The translations under genes were made by a program, and so were the position numbers. Under the pieces are notes generated by a model. It had not been told where the DNA came from, did not search any database, and saw only the letters and a program-made list of their open reading frames with translations. Below are positions 12,801 to 27,800 of a stretch of 64,000 nucleotides of DNA, in pieces. This stretch comes from Apostichopus japonicus (lineage: Eukaryota; Echinodermata; Holothuroidea; Aspidochirotida; Stichopodidae). The DNA lies in contig NC_092571.1 of assembly GCF_037975245.1 (NCBI RefSeq), forward strand, positions 11,925,917 through 11,989,916, written 5' to 3'. Within the stretch, counting starts at the first letter, position 1. Every line of letters begins with the position of its first letter.

Positions 12801-15800
12801 CCCCCCCATCAACTATTCCCACACGACCATGATGGACCTCGTAGTACCCATAAATTTTCCACGGTGATGGTTGCTATGGTAACTGGTAGAGCACTAAATA
12901 TATGGCTGAAACAGCCAGAAGACCACAGTATCTCCTCCCGATGTACATTACATGTATACGGATGACATAGTAAATGTGTTCTACACAACAGACCAATATT
13001 ATCATAGACTGACTCTATCTTAACTCTATAATAGGTTGACTCTATGCTATGAGGTCTACACCACTCCTGTACTCATACCTGCATCTTCTCATCCTCATCT
13101 TTCTCTCTCTCGTTAGCTTTCTGCCAGAGCGGTTCATCTCCTTCATCTTCGTCTTTTCCATCCTCCTTCTGTTCTTTTGCAGAGTCTTCCTCTGCTTGTT
13201 CACTGAAGTATTATAAAGAACAATAACCAATAAAAGGAATGTAGGAACAATAACCTAAGCCCAGACAATAACCAATACAGGAATACAGGAACAATAACCA
13301 ATACAGGACCAATAAACCAATGCAGGAATGTAGGAACAATACCCGATACCGGAACTAACACAGGAATACAGGAACAATAACCATACAGGAATACAGGAAC
13401 AACAACCAATACAGGAATACATGGACAATAACCATACAGGAATACAGGAACAATAACCAATACAGGAATACATGGACAATAACCATACAGGAATACAGGA
13501 ACAATAACCAATACAGGAACAATAACCAATACAGAAACAAAAATAATGAACATTTCCATTCAAATTGACACAATTTCATCACCCAAACACTATTAAAAAA
13601 TATTAATAACATGCAGAAAGCAAATCGAAAATCTTCAATATTTGTCTTTGTTAAACTTGAAGAACAGTCAAGCTAACAAACTGCATTTTTTTCAGATTAT
13701 AATATATTCGACAAATATTAGAAATTTCCTGGATTCAAAAAAAAAAGAAGAAAAAAAGGGTTTCTCAACTTACTTTGGCTTTTTTGCGTCTGGGAGTCGG
13801 TCTTTCTCCTCTTCTCGTACATTTGGCCCATCGCCGTCCTGATCCTAGAGAAGGAAGAAGTCATTAAAGGGGGGATTACACATTTAAGGCAACTTAATCT
13901 GCACACCCCTCCCACTCCCCCTCCCCTTTCTGAGGGTTCCAGAAAGGTAAAGCCACATTTTGCATTTAATTTGCCACAAGCTGGTGGCATTATAATAATA
14001 AAATCCACTGTTAATAGAAAGATATGTTATATCATAATGTGTTACTTTTAATCCATGATTAGTACAACAGGGTATGATATCAGTAACCAGAAATTCAAGA
14101 CTGTTGTAAAACAGAAAAGCTAAAGGAAAGAAACACAATCAACTGATGGAAAGTGGGATGTGGTTTTGTAACTTAAGTAATGAAAGCAGGACATTGTGAA
14201 AGTATGCAACCAGCTGGTGGAGAGTGGGATGTGGTTTTGTAACTTAAGTAATGAACTGTACATGAGTGACCAGTGGGATGTGGATATGTAACTTAAGTTA
14301 TGAGACACTTACAGCGTGTGGAAAGTGGGATACGGATATGAATAAACTTGAGTAATGAATCAGTGAAAGTAGGATACAGTAACAGCACAATACTTGCTGG
14401 AGGAACGTGGGAAGTGGTTATGTAACTTATGTAATGAAACACTGAAAGCGGGATATGGTTACAGGATTGCAACGGTTGGTGGAAAGTGGGAACCGGTTAT
14501 GTAACTTATGTAATGAAACACTGCAAGCAGGATATGGTTACAGGATAAAACCGGTTGGTGGAGAAAGTGGAAACTGGTTATGTAACTTATGTACTGAAAC
14601 ACTGCAAGCAGGATATGGTTACAGGATAAGACCGGTTGGTGGAGAAAGTGGGAACCGGTTATGTAACTTATGTAATGAAACACTGCAAGCAGGATATGGT
14701 TACAGGATAAGACCGGTTGGTGGAGAAAGTGGGAACTGGTTATGTAACTTATGTAATGAAACACTGCAAGCAGGATATGGTTACAGGATAGCACAGGTTG
14801 GTGGAAAGTGGGATTTGGTTATGTAACTCAAGTAATGAAACACTGCAAGCAGGATATGGTTACAGGATAAAACCGGTTGGTGGAGAAAGTGGGAACTGGT
14901 TATGTAACTTATGTAATGAAACACTGCAAGCAGGATATGGTTACAGGATAAAACCGGTTGGTGGAGAAAGTGGGAACTGGTTATGTAACTTATGTAATGA
15001 ACTGCAAGCAGGATATGGTTACAGGATAAAACCGGTTGGTGGAGAAAGTGGGAACTGGTTATGTAACTTATGTACTGAAACACTGCAAGCAGGATATGGT
15101 TACAGGATAAGACCGGTTGGTGGAGAAAGTGGGAACTGGTTATGTAACTTATGTAATGAAACACTGCAAGCAGGATATGGTTACAGGATAAAACCGGTTG
15201 GTGGAGAAAGTGGGAACTGGTTATGTAACTTATGTAATGAACTGCAAGCAGGATATGGTTACAGGATAAAACCGGTTGGTGGAGAAAGTGGGAACTGGTT
15301 ATGTAACTTATGTACTGAAACACTGCAAGCAGGATATGGTTACAGGATAAGACCGGTTGGTGGAGAAAGTGGGAACTGGTTATGTAACTTATGTAATGAA
15401 ACACTGCAAGCAGGATATGGTTACAGGATAGCACAGGTTGGTGGAGAAAGTGGGATTTGGTTATGTAACTCAAGTAATGAAACACTGAAAGTGGGATATG
15501 CTTAAAACATAAGTGGGGGGGATAGTGGGATATGGCTACGTAACTCAAGTGCTGGCAGACTAACAGTAGGAAATGCTGAGGGAATACATTTAGCTGCTTC
15601 AGAATGGGACATGGTTGTTATTTAGATAATGAAATGCAACCAGTGAGATGAAAAAGTCATAAATGGAAGGCAAGCAGCTGCATGAAAATGGCTCACTTGC
15701 TCTGATAATAAATGGCAACATGAATATTTTGAAAAACAGAATGAATTATAACATGCACTCAAAGCTTGTGTTTTTGTCGGACTACCCCTGACTAAATAAC

Positions 15801-18800
15801 TACCCTAAAATCAATGAAATCCAAATCATAAAATTCAATTTAAATTAAATGAACATATCATTATTTTAATTCTTATAAAAATACACATATTTTGAGACAA
15901 GAAGTGACTGCGTGATGTCTCTTTGTAACTGACGATCACTTCGCACCCGTTCACGACCACCCCCCCTCTCCACCCCATCTCCCATGGTATCTTAAAATAC
16001 CAGCGTTTTGGTAGCAGGTGCAAATTTCAAACAAGAGTATCAATAAATCATACTGGGGTAATTAATTCTGGGAGCAATGTAACTAAAAGACAGGCCAAAG
16101 TGAAAGTCAATTTGAATAAACGAATCATTCTTAAGACATTGCCAACAAAGTAAAACTCTAGGTACCCCGGTTATCATTTTGAACCCTGATAGTATAAGAC
16201 CCTTCTGGGGGGAGGGGGAGGTGGGGGGTAATCCAGATATCCCAAATCAGACATTGTAAACTGTAAAACCCTTTTTTTTCTGTAGGATAAACAATCCGGC
16301 CTAGCTTAAGTCACCAGTTCATACATCCAAATTTACAGCGACCCTTTCCTCTCGTAAAAGGACGAATCCAGAGGAAATACTATTTTTTCAAGCTTTTCCC
16401 AGGGTTTCGGCTACTTTTTACATCACAGATTTCTTACTTCCATGATCTTGTGGTATTTTTGCTTCAGTCTGACAATTCTCTCCTGCCTCTCCCGAATAAT
16501 CTTTAGACGATCTTGATGGAATGAATGTCTTAAAAGCTAGCATGAAAAGAGCAAAAGAGCAAACACCAAAGCATAGCAAAAAATTATTTGAAGCATCTAG
16601 TAAAACAAAGCATAACAAAAACAATGCATAGCAACAGAACACAAAATACAAAGCATGCACACAATTAAAGCATAGCAAAACATAAAGCATAACAAAAAGA
16701 ATGCGTAGCAACAGAACACAACAAAAATCGGGTGCAGCAGCGACATGAAATGTAGGCAAGCTGAGAACTTAAAAGCTGAAATGGAAGAGGCAGGAGGGGA
16801 GGTAAGGAGGGCGAAGAGAGGATACAGGGTCACGTAGGGTGCTGGATATCAGTATGGGATGCAAGGCGATGCTATTCAGTACTTATAACTGTTAATGTTG
16901 TTAAGACTTTGCAAACCTATATAACATGGTGCAATTGATTTTTAATCAATAAAGTCACACTGCTGGCACTGTTAACTTCACACGTGCAATAAAACTCTTC
17001 TGTTGAGAGTTGGTACACTATATCTAGATTGAGCAATGTGCGAGGTTAGCTGGTAGGACCCCCACACCCCTCTACACACACACAGATCATTAGGTATGGG
17101 GCGACGTAAAAAGTGTCATACTTGCCACAGAGGATTGAGATCGGAAAAAAAATTATGGCTGAATAAAGATGTTTTTTTAAGCTTTCTGACATCTTTTTTA
17201 TTTTTTTGTTTTGTTCAAGTACCTGTCTCGTCTCCTGTGCGGCCAGTCCTGGGTCCTTCAGGACGACCCCTTGTTGTTCCCCATCCGAGTCTTCCTGGAA
17301 ACGATCAAGACAAACATTAGTTAGAGAAGAATTCATCATCCACAAATCTGCAGGTGTAGGATTAAGGTTCATCTGAACAGGTTTTTGCAACATCATCCAT
17401 CTCATAACCTAACCCCAATTTTTAATGTGTCACTTCATTTTCATGGTCGAGTCGCGCCACTGTCAGTGGTTTTCCTGATTAAAGTCGAATTATTGACTCG
17501 AGTCCTAAGTTCTATGGGATAAAAACAAATTCACAACCTTCCTCGGGTCGCTTTTCATTAAATTGTTTATTTTACTCGAGCTATGTTTTTGGTAAAACAC
17601 CGTCTAACACTGGCATTACTGGCTATCCATCCATTTTTGTTATGCTTTGGTTGTCTGCATGCATTGTGTTTTTGTGTTCTGTTGCTCCGCATTGTTTTTG
17701 TTATGCTTTGCTTGTCTGCATGCATTGTTTTTTTTTTGTGTTCTGTTGCTATGCATTGTTTTTGTTATGCTTTGGTTGTCTGCATGCATTGTTTTTATTT
17801 GTGTTCTGTTGCTATGCATTGTTTTTGTTATGCTTTGCTTGTCTGCATGCATTGTTTTTTTTTTGTGTTCTGTTGCTATGCATTGTTTTTGTTATGCTTT
17901 GGTTGTCTGCATGCATTGTTTTTATTTGTGTTCTGTTGCTATGCATTGTTTTTGTTATGCTTTGCTTGTCTGCATGCATTGTTTTTTTTTTGTGTTCTGT
18001 TGCTATGCATTGTTTTTGATATGCCTTTGTTGTCTGCATGCATTGTTTTTTTTTTGTGTTCTGTTGCTATGCATTGTTTTTGGTATGCTTTGGTTGTCTG
18101 CATGCATTGTTGTTTTTGTGTTCTGTTGCTATGCATTGTTTTCGCTATGCTTTGGTTGTCTGCATGCATTGTTTTTTGTGTGTTCTGTTGCTATGCACTG
18201 TATTTTGTTATGCTTCGGTTGTCTGCATGCTTTGTATATTTTGTGATCTGTTGCTATGCATTGCTTATGTTATGCTTTGTTTTGCTAGATGCTTTAAATA
18301 ATTTTTGCTATGCTTTGGTGTTTGCTATTTCACTCTTTTCATGTAAAATTACGAAAAGAGAAACAAGGGGGAGATTAAAAGATTTCCTTTTCCCTCTGGC
18401 ACTTTGATATCACACATTGGACAAAACAATTGGCAGCCCTCTGAAATTAATATTTTTTAAATCAGCCATGATTATTTTTCAAATGGAACAAGTTTGTTTT
18501 CTTTCCTGTTTTCAAGGGACTTGCTCATCACAGGCTTCACCTATCATAAGAGATAATGGTGGGCTTGTCTCCCCTTTACCCAATACTTCTCATAAAATAT
18601 GATAAATATATCTGAAACTAATATCGACAGATGCAGGATACATAACAGGGAAGGTCCTGCTGTTTACGACAATGGAAGAGTTTCTCAGGGAAGCATCGTC
18701 CATGATCGGGGTTAATCCAATTTCCTGTCCTTCACATCTGATAAATTTTATTGATTGATTGATCGATATTTATATATATATATATTGATTACCCGACTGT

Positions 18801-21800
18801 TCGCTACTTACGTAATCGCTGTCACCCTTTTCTTCGGCTTTCTCCTTTGTATCTGCTTGGTCCAGGTGTAGGTTCACATTTCTGTCGATGTCTTTCGCAC
18901 CGGGCTGTAGGAAAAAAATGTGAAAGAAAGAAAAAATGGCTACTTCGACATCGACGTGCCCCTTATAGAAATGACAACCACTGTGTTGTGAATCAATGAT
19001 CAATCAATGATGGATTCATGATGGATTAATGATCGATCAATGATCAATGGGACATGAAGCAAGAAAGCATGGGACTAAATGACATACGGGAAACTTTCCC
19101 ACTGTCGTCAAACATCGACACCAGGGCCACACCCCCCCCCCTCCTTAAATTTCTTGATCTGTCCGTGGGAGCGGTTTTGCTTTTAACAATACTAACATTT
19201 CAATTTCAATATCCATGGAAAAATTCTAACAATACATCCTCTTTACCCTCTGCACCACACCCCCCCCCTCCACCCCATCACACATCACACAACACTAATA
19301 GCTATTTTCTTTACCTAATGAATGAAATTGTAATCTGTAGTGTTTCTCAACTTTCATGGTACAGCTTTTAACTTTCCATCCCCTCCCCCCCCACACGGCT
19401 GCAACCAGCCTCCCACCACCCTCCACCACACCATCACACAACACTAATAGCTATTTGTTTTCTAATAAATAAAACTGTAAGCTGTGGTGTTTCTCAACTC
19501 TCATGGTACAGCTTTTAACTCTCCATCCCCCACCCCAACCTCCCCCAACCCCCATCCCTAGCCTCTCTGACACTTACTTGTTGTTCTTACCTACTGAGTG
19601 ATAGTGCCAGCTCAAGTCTTTCACAAACACTATTTCCTCCACCTCATGGTGAAATTCTGACCATACAATCCTCTTACTGCACCACCTCCCCATCCCACTC
19701 AACCCCCCTCCAAAAACAACTGCTCTCTGACCATAAAATACCCCTGCTCCCCACCCCAATCCCCCCGACAAACAAAACGATAAGCTGTAGTCCTTTAAAG
19801 ACACTGTTCTCAACTTTGACATGCAGTTCTTACCATACCGCCCCCTCCCCCTTCCCCCACTCCTCTAAAACTAGCTACTTCGTTATGACAATTACCCAGC
19901 TATTTAACCACCTACCTGGTTATTATTACTAATGGGGGCTGGTTGTACATTCTGCTTGAAGCCTCCCATGACGATATCATTCTGTGCAGGTTGCTGTTGT
20001 ATTATTTGTTGCTGGGGCTGCTGAGGTACTTGCTGAGGTTGTTGCACATATCTTGCATCAACCCCATTGACTTGATTAACCTACAAAATTTAAATTAAAT
20101 ACAAATTTAAATAAATAAAAGATATTGTCTTCTACAAAGTTTTTTTTTTTTGTAGTAAATCTTAATAAGGAGTCAAACTCATTCTGTAGATAGTGCAGAG
20201 AGATCTTTAACAAATCCAATACATTATGGTACGATTCTTTGTAAAAGCACTTTAAAGGGAGATTTCCTTGCTAGGCAAATAATAATCATAATAAATAAGT
20301 TCTTAATATAGCGCCAAATACCAAAAGGCCTCTAGGCGCTTTACAAAACCTAAAAAAAATATCAAAAAATAAAAATGTATCAAAGTAAGTTGGCCTGACG
20401 TTTCGATCCTAGCAGGATCTTCTTCAGAGGCTAAATGACAAGTTACAGTAACAGAAGGGACAAAAACACACACAGAATACAGAAAAATAAAAAGACAGAG
20501 AAATCAAAGGAATAAAAAGTCTAGAAAACACATAAACGAAAACTAAACATTATGTAAAATACGAACACAAAAATCTAAAAAAAAAAAAATGGGACACTTT
20601 TTCGGCCAAGATAACTATTTCCACTCCGTTAGTGTAAAAACATCATCTCAATATCTTATTCCTTACTTGAGATATGGTTGATTGAACGTAAACTACCTCG
20701 ACCCTCTAAATTCTTGATTCTTCCCTGGAATGGATGTACAGTTAGGTGGTATGCGATGTCACAATGGTAGATTTTCATTACATTCCTATATTATAAGCTC
20801 CTTGCAGATTTATCCTTGAAACCTGATACATTAGGAATGATTTTGCTTAGCTTTTTAAAGGTCTCTCTGTATTTCAAATTTCATCAAATATGACTTTTTT
20901 GTTGTTGTAGAAAAACTGTTCCCACTGTGAATTAATTAAGATAAATAGTGATATAAAGGAAAACAAAAGCAACTGATGATGTCATTCACACTGCTGTTGC
21001 CAGATGCAAAATCCTACCAAAATTTGAAAATTTCATATCTTCGTCATATTTCGAGGAAGTGTTTTGACCCAAAGATGCAAAACATTTCCGGCATATTTTT
21101 TTTATCAAGCAATCGACTCCAGCCACTCGAGTATCCCTCGAATATAACCACATGAGTTTTGAATACAAGAACCTTTTTATTACACTTACATTCTGCTGTT
21201 GGACGTATCTCTTTTCTAATAATTCCTGCTGTCTCTGCTTGTCGAATGCTATCCGCTGCTGTTCGTAAGGGTCTATAATCTTTTGGACTTCTAACAATTG
21301 GAGAAAAAGATATAATGTTAAAAAACAAACATTTTTTTAAAAGAGAATTCCTTAAGTAAAGGACAAGAATAATAATAGAAAAACTTATTTCAGTTTCTGA
21401 TGAACGATATTGAATTATTTGTGAAGTCGTTGGTTCCTAGTTATAACTGCATTTCAATTCTTGCAAAGTTTTCCAAATTTTCTGAAGCCCTGTTCCCAGC
21501 AATCAACATTCGCATGACTTTGTTACCATGGAAACATGAGAACCCTGAGAATAACAAGGTTCACTTAAGTCGGGGTGCATAGCTGACATTTCAAGAGTCT
21601 GATTTAGTCGATACCGTGAGACCAGACCTTTTTCATGTCACAAAGGGACCATTAGCAATACCTCTAACAACTTTTTCTGCTAACTCACAGCCATATGTCA
21701 AAAACATTTACTGGTGGTTCTTATAAAAGCCTCTCTCACACAAATGACAAATATCCCATAGGCTTATAGCAATAGCCAAAACATTTTTATTTTCAATTTT

Positions 21801-24800
21801 TGCATAACTTGGCATCTTCTCTTTCAGTTATCTTACAATATACTACCCATCACAAAATCAGGTCCATTACCATGAAAGCAAAATTGTCACAGGAAGGGGA
21901 ACACTGGGGAAGATTGGGACGGTCTGGGCAGATAGGGTGGACTGGGGCAGATTGGGGAACACTGGGGAAGATTGGGACGGTCTGGGGTGTAAACTGACAC
22001 TATCTGCTCTGAGATCTAATGGGGGGGGGGGGCGAGACAGGGTGATTTGTTCAACGACCAGTACATTTGGCTTCTCATACGAAACTAGCACCTTTCGAGG
22101 TCTAGAGGGGTAAATCAGTCACTTTGCCAACCTAACCTGATGGGGGTGGGGGGGGGAGGGTGCAAGAGCCTATCTGTCGATAATCTAAAAGAGACTCAGA
22201 AATATAATAAAATTATAGAAACAATGAAGTCAAGTCAAGAATATGATACTAAGTAGAAGAAGGAAGAGGTTCAGTGAAGTACCGGGTAATTGGTTATTAT
22301 TCTGTGGCATATTAGGCACATTGTTCAGTGGAATATCTGGAACAAGGTTCTGCTGCTGTGAGTTTGCATGTTCAAGCTGCATCTGTGGGGAAAAAAATCC
22401 ATGAAAATGAATGAAAAACAAACAAACATCAAAACAAACAAACCCATTCACAATCATTTGAAGAATGTCGTGGGTCAAATGGAAAAGATAATGTACTTGT
22501 GATTTAAGGATTACAGGTTCTAGTCCTGGCCAGATCATTAGGATTTTCATATCTTTGAGCAAGGCACTTTAATTTCCATTGCCTCTCTTAACCCAGTCGT
22601 ATAAATGGGGGGAACTGCGAGGTTACCGTGTTAAACAAAGTTGCGCGTGCCTAATTTTGGCTGCAACCCTGTGGAAAGTTCCCCATGTAGTTAAGTAGAT
22701 GGGATGCACTTTTAGTGAACTGGGAGGGAGCGACTGTAAACTTCATGCACACGAGGCTGTGTGGATGCGTGACAAATTACCGATGACCAGGGTTGATGAT
22801 CGTTAAAGTCGTGTGAGAGGGACTTGCCATGATACAAGATTGAATAACCTTCTTCGTCAAAATGGTGGAGATGGAACAGCTCTCGATATGATATCTGGAA
22901 GATTCATACCTATAAATTTGTTTAATATCAGAAACTTTCCTTTCTCCTCCTCCTCTCATTATTTCCCTAACTCTTCTGCCACCCCCCTGCTCCCCCTCCC
23001 CCTCCATCTTAACCTTAAAGTTAATGGCTGGTGGGTACATGAATCAGCTTACCTTTAAAGACTGAACTTGACGGCTAAACGTCTCCACCTGATTTTGCAG
23101 AAACACCTTTTCTTTCTATTGATGGTAAAGAAACCAAGAAACAGACAAAAAACATCAAAATAACATAACACCAAAATTAAGACCAAATTTTTGTTCAAAC
23201 TATTAGAAAATGACATGATTATGTTTTATACTTGCTAGACTGTCTTCCAAAACCACCATCACTGAAACCTATCAGGGTCATACAATACACCTACCTAAAA
23301 TTAATACATTTTCTATCATTTGAGCAAAAAATCTATGACAATGCCTCAGTTTGAGCAATAGTCGGGAAGTTTGATAAAAATTGTTAATTATTCCATTTAC
23401 CTTTTTTTGTGGTTTTTTTCACAGTTATATACAAAATACACACATAATTGATCGAGTTAAATATATAGCATGCATAGTTGTGTTCTAAGAAGCCTAGTGG
23501 ATTCACAATGTAGACAGACGACTGCCATGAATGAATTGAAGAGAAAAAATAACGAGGAAGTAAGACAAAAGAATAGAATATAACAAAATGTGTGCCCTTC
23601 TGTATGTATACACACTTAACCGAACGATGCACGGATGCAGATACTATAAGATGTTGAATTAAACCGACATTTAACATTGACGGAATTAATCAATAATAAT
23701 CTGCATAACTAGCTAACTGAAGAAAGAAAGTGAACTAGTATATATTGATGATGTACTTTCACAAACATTTTCTTTCAATCTTTGAGAGGGTGGAGGGGGG
23801 GTGGGAGGGGTAGATGGAAAGCATTGTATTCTTTTAGAGGGGGACATTCCAGAATTCAACAGGATGGTTTTTAAAATAACCAAATAGTAAATATGGACAA
23901 CTTACACAGGGATGTCTTACCTCATTTGCAGATATTAACTGCTCGTTTTCAATTAGCCGATCTGTGAGTATGGATTTATCTTGATTTGCTTGGTCTATCT
24001 GTTGCTTCGCCTCTCGAAGTTGCAAAAAGTATTGTTGGCCTAGTTCATTTTCGGCTTTTAGGGTCTCTAATTGACCTTGATTGGAGGAAACAGAACACAA
24101 ACATGTACATAAAACACAAAAACACGAAAAGTAACAATTTTTTAAAAACTGTTCTAAAACACCTCATCAGGGCTTGGTTCTAAGGAAGCCTCTCAGACAA
24201 CCTGCTTTTTTAAATAATTTTCTTGTAAAAATGTTTGTAAGAGGGGTTGGACAAGCCTAAAACTGATACAGGTTTTCCAAGCAAACGTTATGCCTTCTCA
24301 GACCATGGGGACAAAAATCGATTCAAAATCATCTCTACATTAATTATAGAGATTGATTTACAGTTATAAATACCAGTTTAAGTTTGAAAGATATTTCCCA
24401 ATAAAATGTATCTGCAATGCTCCTTTACGACAAAGTACATTGTATCCTCGCTTCTCTGTGCAATCGTTCAGCCCTTGTTGCAAAATGTCCATTTATTTAC
24501 CGTATGTATTCTAAAGACTGTTCAAAAACAAGGATTTTCGCATGTTTGATGTATTTTGTGAGAAAACGGACGCAGGTATTGTGAGGTTGACTGCTTTAAT
24601 GGTAGTGCTTCTTAAAGTGATAAACTGGTGTCAAACAATGAAATGGGTAAAATAATTACCTTGCAAAAAAAAATAATAATAATTCACACTGTTAGTTGAG
24701 ATCCAACCTCAATAGCTTGTATCTAACTCAACATATGATTGGTTGAATGTAACCTATTCTGACTGGCTAAACTCTGAATTCTTGTCAGAGAGTAGATCAC

Positions 24801-27800
24801 AGTGGGTAGTCTGTGAAGCCATCATGGTAGATACTCTGCAAAATGCATTAACTTTCCTATTATAACCTTTTTGTTAATTTATCCTTGAAATGTGCTACCT
24901 TTTTGTTCATCAAAACTCCTTACTTTTTGGTAGAAATATTATTTTCCTCTGTGAATAAGTGAGATAAATAATTACAAAGCAAAATAAAAAACCAATTTCC
25001 AGCAGAATTGCCATGACAACGCCTGTTGCCAGATGCATTTTCAGAATACTACCAAAAAACAAAAAAAAATCATATCTTTGTCACAAACAACATAATTTTG
25101 ACCTAAAGTTTCAGAATACTTCCAGCATTTCCATTTAATAAGCGATTGACTTCAGCCAATCAAAACCTCCCTTTAAAACTCTCACACCTACAGCCAGCTT
25201 ATTTGTCAAAATAAAACCTCCCACCCACCTGTTAAAAGTTGTTGTTTTTCATCACAGGATTCTTTCAGCTGAGTAGTATTGGTCTGCAGTTCATAAAGCA
25301 TCTTTTCCTTTTCCTCAACGGCCTTTCTCTCTCGTTGCAAGGCGTCCTCTAATTCCTCCTTAATATCATCATTTTGAGACTTTAAAACAAAAGAAAGAGA
25401 GATAGATAGAACAATGAGTTTAGCAGAACAAAGGAGATGAAACGAACCACCTGAAATTAAAAGATACACGAAAGCTGCTTGTCGCGCTTTGGTTGAATTT
25501 TTTTCCGACCAATCTACTCAATCTTTTACTCGAACTAAGATTATAATTGATGTAATCATCTCAATAAACTGACTTTTCAAAGGAGACTACTTCGTAACAT
25601 TTTCAACATGAGATGGACCAAAAACAATTGGCTATCAAAACGATGAGCTCTACAATGAAACCAACCAAACACCTTGGTCATCCATAGTCGCACATAGAAG
25701 ATGGAGATTTTTCGGTCATGTAGCAAGACTCCAGTTTGACGCTCCAGCAAAGGTTGCAGTAAGAGAAGCACTGAGACATACTGATAAACCAGTAGGAAGG
25801 TCCGTGAATACCTTGCTTGGAAAAATAAAGTCGCAATTTAAGGACGTTAACATTAACAATTTCGAGGAAGCAATAAACCTTGCCCAAGATCGTGATACGT
25901 GACGGAGGTTAATCACTGAGCATGTCGGATAGACGAGACTCAACTTACTACTACTACTACTACTAATCATCTTAGATACTGGTCTAGCTTTCTCCCACCG
26001 AGTGAAGGTAACAGGGATATTCCAGCAACTGACTATGTGACTCTTTTATGGAAAAGAAAAATATTCCATGCTGTTATTTCAAAATTCATTTCTCAATATC
26101 TTGTCCCCTAACTCAAGATATGGTTGTTCAAATGAACCCTATTAATAGCTGTCTATTAAAGCCTCTATTGTTTCTCCGTGGATCCCAGTAGGGTGATCTG
26201 TGATGTCAGAGCGACCATTGTTTTACTTGAAAAGCTTTTTGCTATTCTTTCATAATTTTTCTTGCCGATTTATCGTTGAAACCAGGTACATTTGGAATGA
26301 TTGCTTTAATAGCTGGGAAGGTGCTTTTTATCTTTGGAATTTCATTAACATGCAAGTTTTTATAGACACATTCAATTTTCTTCTGTGGAGGTTAAGTGAC
26401 TTACATATTTACAAAGAAGAACTTATCAAACATTTTTAGCAGAATTGCGGTGATGGCACATAATACCACCAAATTTGAATATTTCATAACCCAATTTGCC
26501 CAAGTTTTTGCTTAAGCAATCAACTTCAGCCAGCAGAATACCCCTTTAACAATTAAGTGATTTAAAACGAGTTCAAATTTTTAAATTTCCAATGTTGTGT
26601 CTCACACCAGCATTAATCACATTCACAAAGCAAGTTTCAAAATTTTGCTGGGCTCTTTTACCACTAATTGCTATAAAACTTGAGTACTCAAGGTACTTGA
26701 TAACCCCCCCCCCAAAAAAAAAAAGTACCAAGATTTATTGCTAAGAACCCTAGTAGTGATAAACTGTACATCAAAGAACGCAACATACAACCAGCATCGA
26801 GAAATTACCCTTGTCAAAACTGATTTGTATACCTGGCACTCGAGTAGATTTTGCGAATGTCAAACAACAGACTACAGCTTCCTATGTATGTGCTTCAAAA
26901 CTTGTCTGACTTAACCGGGAGGTTTCCATGACAACCTCAACCTACTACACGTGCACCCTGGTAACTATTCAATTGAAAAGCATAGGCTGATGTAAGAAAC
27001 TCTATGGCTTTATATAGTAAAAGACCAGTGAATGAAATAGTCACAGTTGTATAATGATGAACAATCGAATGAAACCTACTCATTCATACCTGTGAGCATG
27101 CATGCATGTATATATGCACGGCCACATAACTGATAAAAAAAATTAAAAAATTTGAACAAGATATGTATGTATATTTCATATTTTATATATATTTATCAAA
27201 AAAAAAATGTATACATGTATAGTTACATTATTTAATACCACAATAGCTTTGTGTATGGATGAAGCACATTAATTTTGTGACTCGTGTCAATATTTTATTT
27301 TACATAACTGCTAGTTGGTTTGATACAATTTAATATGCTGGATTCTTGTATTACTCTCCCAATTTGCACGTTTTTACGGCAGTTTCTTTTTTCAAGCATT
27401 GTACATAACATCTAATGCAGTGGTTTGCAATTGATTTCCTACGAGTGCCACAAAAAACAAACAAAAAATGGAGCAAAGGGCTAGACAGAACCAAGCTAGA
27501 TGCTAGATGCAGATGCTAGATGCAGAACAATGCTAGATTGAGAAATGTACAGGGTTTAATGCATATTGTGGCTGATGCCTAATACCTTAAGAAACCTCTA
27601 TATTATTCACGGATCGAAATCTGTGGCGGGCTGGATTTTGGCAAACAGACAGACCACCTACTGAGAACGCATGATCTAAATGTAACAAACTACAGGTGTC
27701 ACTTCCTTTCACTTCCTTCACAGGCCTTTTCTACTTGTGATAAAAAATTGGAAAGCAATGTTTTCAAGTTTTACTGATCAGTCTAATATCAAAGTGTAAA

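Noticed and set aside
13200-13612. Three overlapping minus-strand frames rich in Tyr, Cys and Val
   Set aside because: Translation of the AATACAGGAACAATAACC array, open in every frame.
14781-15548. Open frame of 255 codons on the minus strand
   Set aside because: Shadow of the 81-bp tandem array; no start context, splice context or domain. Kept only as an observation about the array.
17583-18407. Open frame of 274 codons, Cys/Phe/Leu/Ala-rich, plus strand
   Set aside because: It is the 63-bp minisatellite read in frame; all three plus frames are open, as expected for a stop-free unit near a multiple of three.
25577-25970. Minus-strand open frames
   Set aside because: The plus strand gives a recognisable LINE C-terminus; the minus frames are shadows.
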